Below, piece after piece: positions 61,701 to 64,000 of a stretch of DNA of 64,000 nucleotides. Within the stretch, counting starts at the first letter, position 1, and the number at the start of each line of letters is the position of its first letter. Where the stretch lies: positions 270,449-334,448 of the forward strand of contig JACRJL010000001.1 in assembly GCA_016215445.1 (NCBI GenBank), in the 5' to 3' direction. The position numbers were made by a program, and so were the translations under genes. The notes beneath the pieces are model-generated. The model was not told the DNA's origin, did not search any database, and saw nothing but the letters and a program-made list of their open reading frames with translations. The DNA comes from Candidatus Roizmanbacteria bacterium. GTDB taxonomy: Bacteria > Patescibacteriota > Microgenomatia > UBA1406 > GWC2-37-13.

Positions 61701-62447
61701 CTATTTTAGATGCGATCCTCCATCAATATAGATAATATTTCCATTTAGAAATCTTGACTTGTCGTTTATTATCATTAAGATCGAATTGGCAATGTCTTCT
61801 GGAGTTGATACACGCCCTAATGGATTATTTTTTTCAAAGGTTTTCCACATCTCATCACTATTTTCACCTATATCAACCCACATTTGCGTTTTTGTCGTAC
61901 CAGGTCCAATAGCATTTGTTCTGATGTTATACTTTCCCAAATAAAGAGCCATCGCTTTTGTAAAAGCAATAGTTCCTGCTGTGCCAATACAGTAGGCAGG
62001 ATAATCAGGATCTGGTTTTTCTCCAAGAGATGAAACAATAATAATTAAGTTAGCGTTGTCCTGATTTTTCATTAAGGGTAAACCATATTTCGTACAAAGA
62101 AAGTTGCCGTTAATCTTTGTATTTACAACGTCTTGCCAATCTTTAAACGAGGCAATTTCAATAGTTTTAGGTATATCTATCCCGGCATTACTAACTAACA
62201 CATTTAATTGTCCGTATTCGGTCTTGATTTTTTCAAAAACCCTTTTTACATTTTCTTCAGATTTGACATCGAGTTTTACAAGAATGGCCTTTCCACCTTT
62301 TTTAGTAATTTCATTTATAACCCTTTCACCTTTCGGTTTATTCTTTAAGTAAGTTACGTAAGTTATATATCCATTTTCTGCTAAATTTATCGCGATCGCC
62401 CTACCTATGCCTTGAGAAGATCCAGTCACAAGAGCTACTTTTTTCAT
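61701..62447 (-). CDS. SDR-family oxidoreductase-like protein lacking the catalytic Lys
   Basis: 248 residues with the short-chain dehydrogenase fold: TGSSQGIGRA at 8-17, 'NAGIDIP', and 'INGNFLCTKYGLPLM'. The YxxxK motif reads Y-C-I-G-T, so the catalytic Lys is Thr; the Ser of the triad is present ('IIIVSSLG'). Either inactive as a dehydrogenase or using a changed mechanism. TATAAT 6 bases before the ATG. Confidence 0.85.
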   Translation of the reverse strand: MKKVALVTGSSQGIGRAIAINLAENGYITYVTYLKNKPKGERVINEITKKGGKAILVKLDVKSEENVKRVFEKIKTEYGQLNVLVSNAGIDIPKTIEIASFKDWQDVVNTKINGNFLCTKYGLPLMKNQDNANLIIIVSSLGEKPDPDYPAYCIGTAGTIAFTKAMALYLGKYNIRTNAIGPGTTKTQMWVDIGENSDEMWKTFEKNNPLGRVSTPEDIANSILMIINDKSRFLNGNIIYIDGGSHLK

Positions 62448-62453
62448 AAGGAA

Positions 62454-62459
62454 ATTATA
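62454..62459 (-). promoter_or_regulatory. -10 element, leaderless, for the SDR gene
   Basis: TATAAT on the minus strand, 6 bases before the ATG at 62447. Confidence 0.6.
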
Positions 62460-62497
62460 CTATTAATTTCAGAATTTTCTTACATTAAGTTTATTTT

Positions 62498-62953
62498 CTA
62501 TCGATTTGCTAATAGAATGTATGTCATGCCGCAGGCGACGGCGTCGGCCTCATCATCTTGTTTAATACTAATTCCGGTTGTGAGTTTGATCATTTTCTGA
62601 ACAGATTTTTTATCAGCCTGTCCATATCCGGTTATTGATTGTTTTATCTGAAGCGGCGTCAAAAATTCTACTTTAATTTTATTTTGGGCCGCTAATAGAA
62701 GAGAAACTCCTTGAGCTTGCGCTACCCTAATAAAAGTTTTTTGGTTTTTGAAAAACAGTAATTGTTCAAGAACGACGACTTCCGGTTTATATTTGACAAA
62801 AATTTTTTTTAACTCTTTATAAATTTGTTCTAAACGAACTTCAGTTGAATTAGTTTTTGCCGTCTTAATAAGCGCGGAAGCGACGTACTTCGAATTTTTA
62901 AAAATTGCATATCCGGTTTTTTCAATACCGGAATCGATCGAAAGGATCGTCAT
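62498..62953 (-). CDS. ruvC: Holliday junction resolvase RuvC
   Basis: 151 residues: D7 ('ILSIDSGIEKTGYA'), E63 ('VVVLEQLLFF'), and D134/D137 ('QDDEADAVACG') form the catalytic acidic site. Also 'RVAQAQGVSLLLAA' and 'GYGQADKKSVQKMI'. Lies about 25 bases downstream of the 23S 3' end on the same strand; ruvA/B are not in view. Confidence 0.95.
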   Translation of the reverse strand: MTILSIDSGIEKTGYAIFKNSKYVASALIKTAKTNSTEVRLEQIYKELKKIFVKYKPEVVVLEQLLFFKNQKTFIRVAQAQGVSLLLAAQNKIKVEFLTPLQIKQSITGYGQADKKSVQKMIKLTTGISIKQDDEADAVACGMTYILLANR

Positions 62954-62976
62954 AGTAGGTAAGTATTAAAATAACA

Positions 62977-64000
<1,024 letters not shown>

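Overview
The window is an AT-rich, very compact bacterial chromosome segment using the standard code (TGA is a normal stop, e.g. at the ends of the SAM-hydrolase-like and PfkB genes). Many housekeeping proteins are trimmed: PheT without its EMAP/OB domain, ThrS without TGS, trigger factor without PPIase, a one-subdomain EF-Ts and a short NusB. The 16S gene stands alone, tRNAs lack encoded CCA, and there is a secretin-less type IV pilus locus. Together these point to a Patescibacteria/CPR genome, perhaps Microgenomates. That is an inference; the 16S at 22186-23702 would settle it. No insertion sequence, prophage or CRISPR array was seen.

Layout. 1-2118 (+): RNase J (5' cut by the window) and recR. 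2120-16288 (-): a long housekeeping run, read from the high end: membrane Clp-like ATPase, DNPH1-thymidylate kinase fusion, Ig-like envelope protein, galU, rpsB-tsf-frr-rseP, two cytidylate-kinase-like proteins, proS, a DHH-like protein, rpsU, truncated ybeY, dnaX, ybaB, prs. 16318-19849 (+): three consecutive ATP-grasp ligases. 19850-20006: tRNA-Val and tRNA-Ile. 20059-22107: soluble MgtE/CBS-like protein and SAM-hydrolase-like protein. 22186-23702 (-): solitary 16S rRNA. 23845-26896: mreB and an O-antigen-ligase-like protein, divergent. 26916-39361: type IV pilus genes (eight pseudopilins, pilM/N/O, pilB/T/C), interrupted by rpmF-nusB-rnc-rpsP and holB. 39372-44513: recG, a 36-aa membrane ORF, a class A PBP and an unknown gene. 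44535-50563 (-): tRNA-Val, a threonine leader peptide and attenuator, then thrS-infC-rpmI-rplT-pheS-pheT. 50658-58011: two lysozyme-like secreted proteins, PPIase-less trigger factor, HD-domain protein, several membrane proteins, tRNA-Arg and tRNA-Lys. 58060-62953: phosphomannomutase, holA, PfkB-type kinase, TrpR-like regulator with flanking palindromes, SDR protein, ruvC. 62977-64000 (-): 3' part of the 23S rRNA.

Expression signals are the most informative part. Many transcription units have a -10 hexamer ending 5-8 nt (most often exactly 6 nt) before the ATG, with no Shine-Dalgarno sequence. This predicts leaderless mRNAs starting at or next to the A of the start codon. One of them, between tRNA-Val and thrS, would encode a 13-residue peptide with four consecutive Thr codons. 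It is followed by mutually exclusive hairpins ending in a terminator: a classical-type threonine attenuator for the thrS operon. A second promoter at 50658-50686 is followed by a 16-bp hairpin plus U-run ending exactly at a start codon. The exception to leaderless starts is rpsU, with a strong SD and a leader that can fold into a long imperfect hairpin.

Functionally the segment combines translation, DNA replication and repair (dnaX, holA, holB, recR, recG, ruvC), RNA processing (RNase J, RNase III, and a 24-bp stem flanking the 16S gene), nucleotide salvage (prs, DNPH1-TMK, CMK-like), envelope construction (PBP, GalU, phosphomannomutase, ligases, lysozyme-like proteins) and a pilus.
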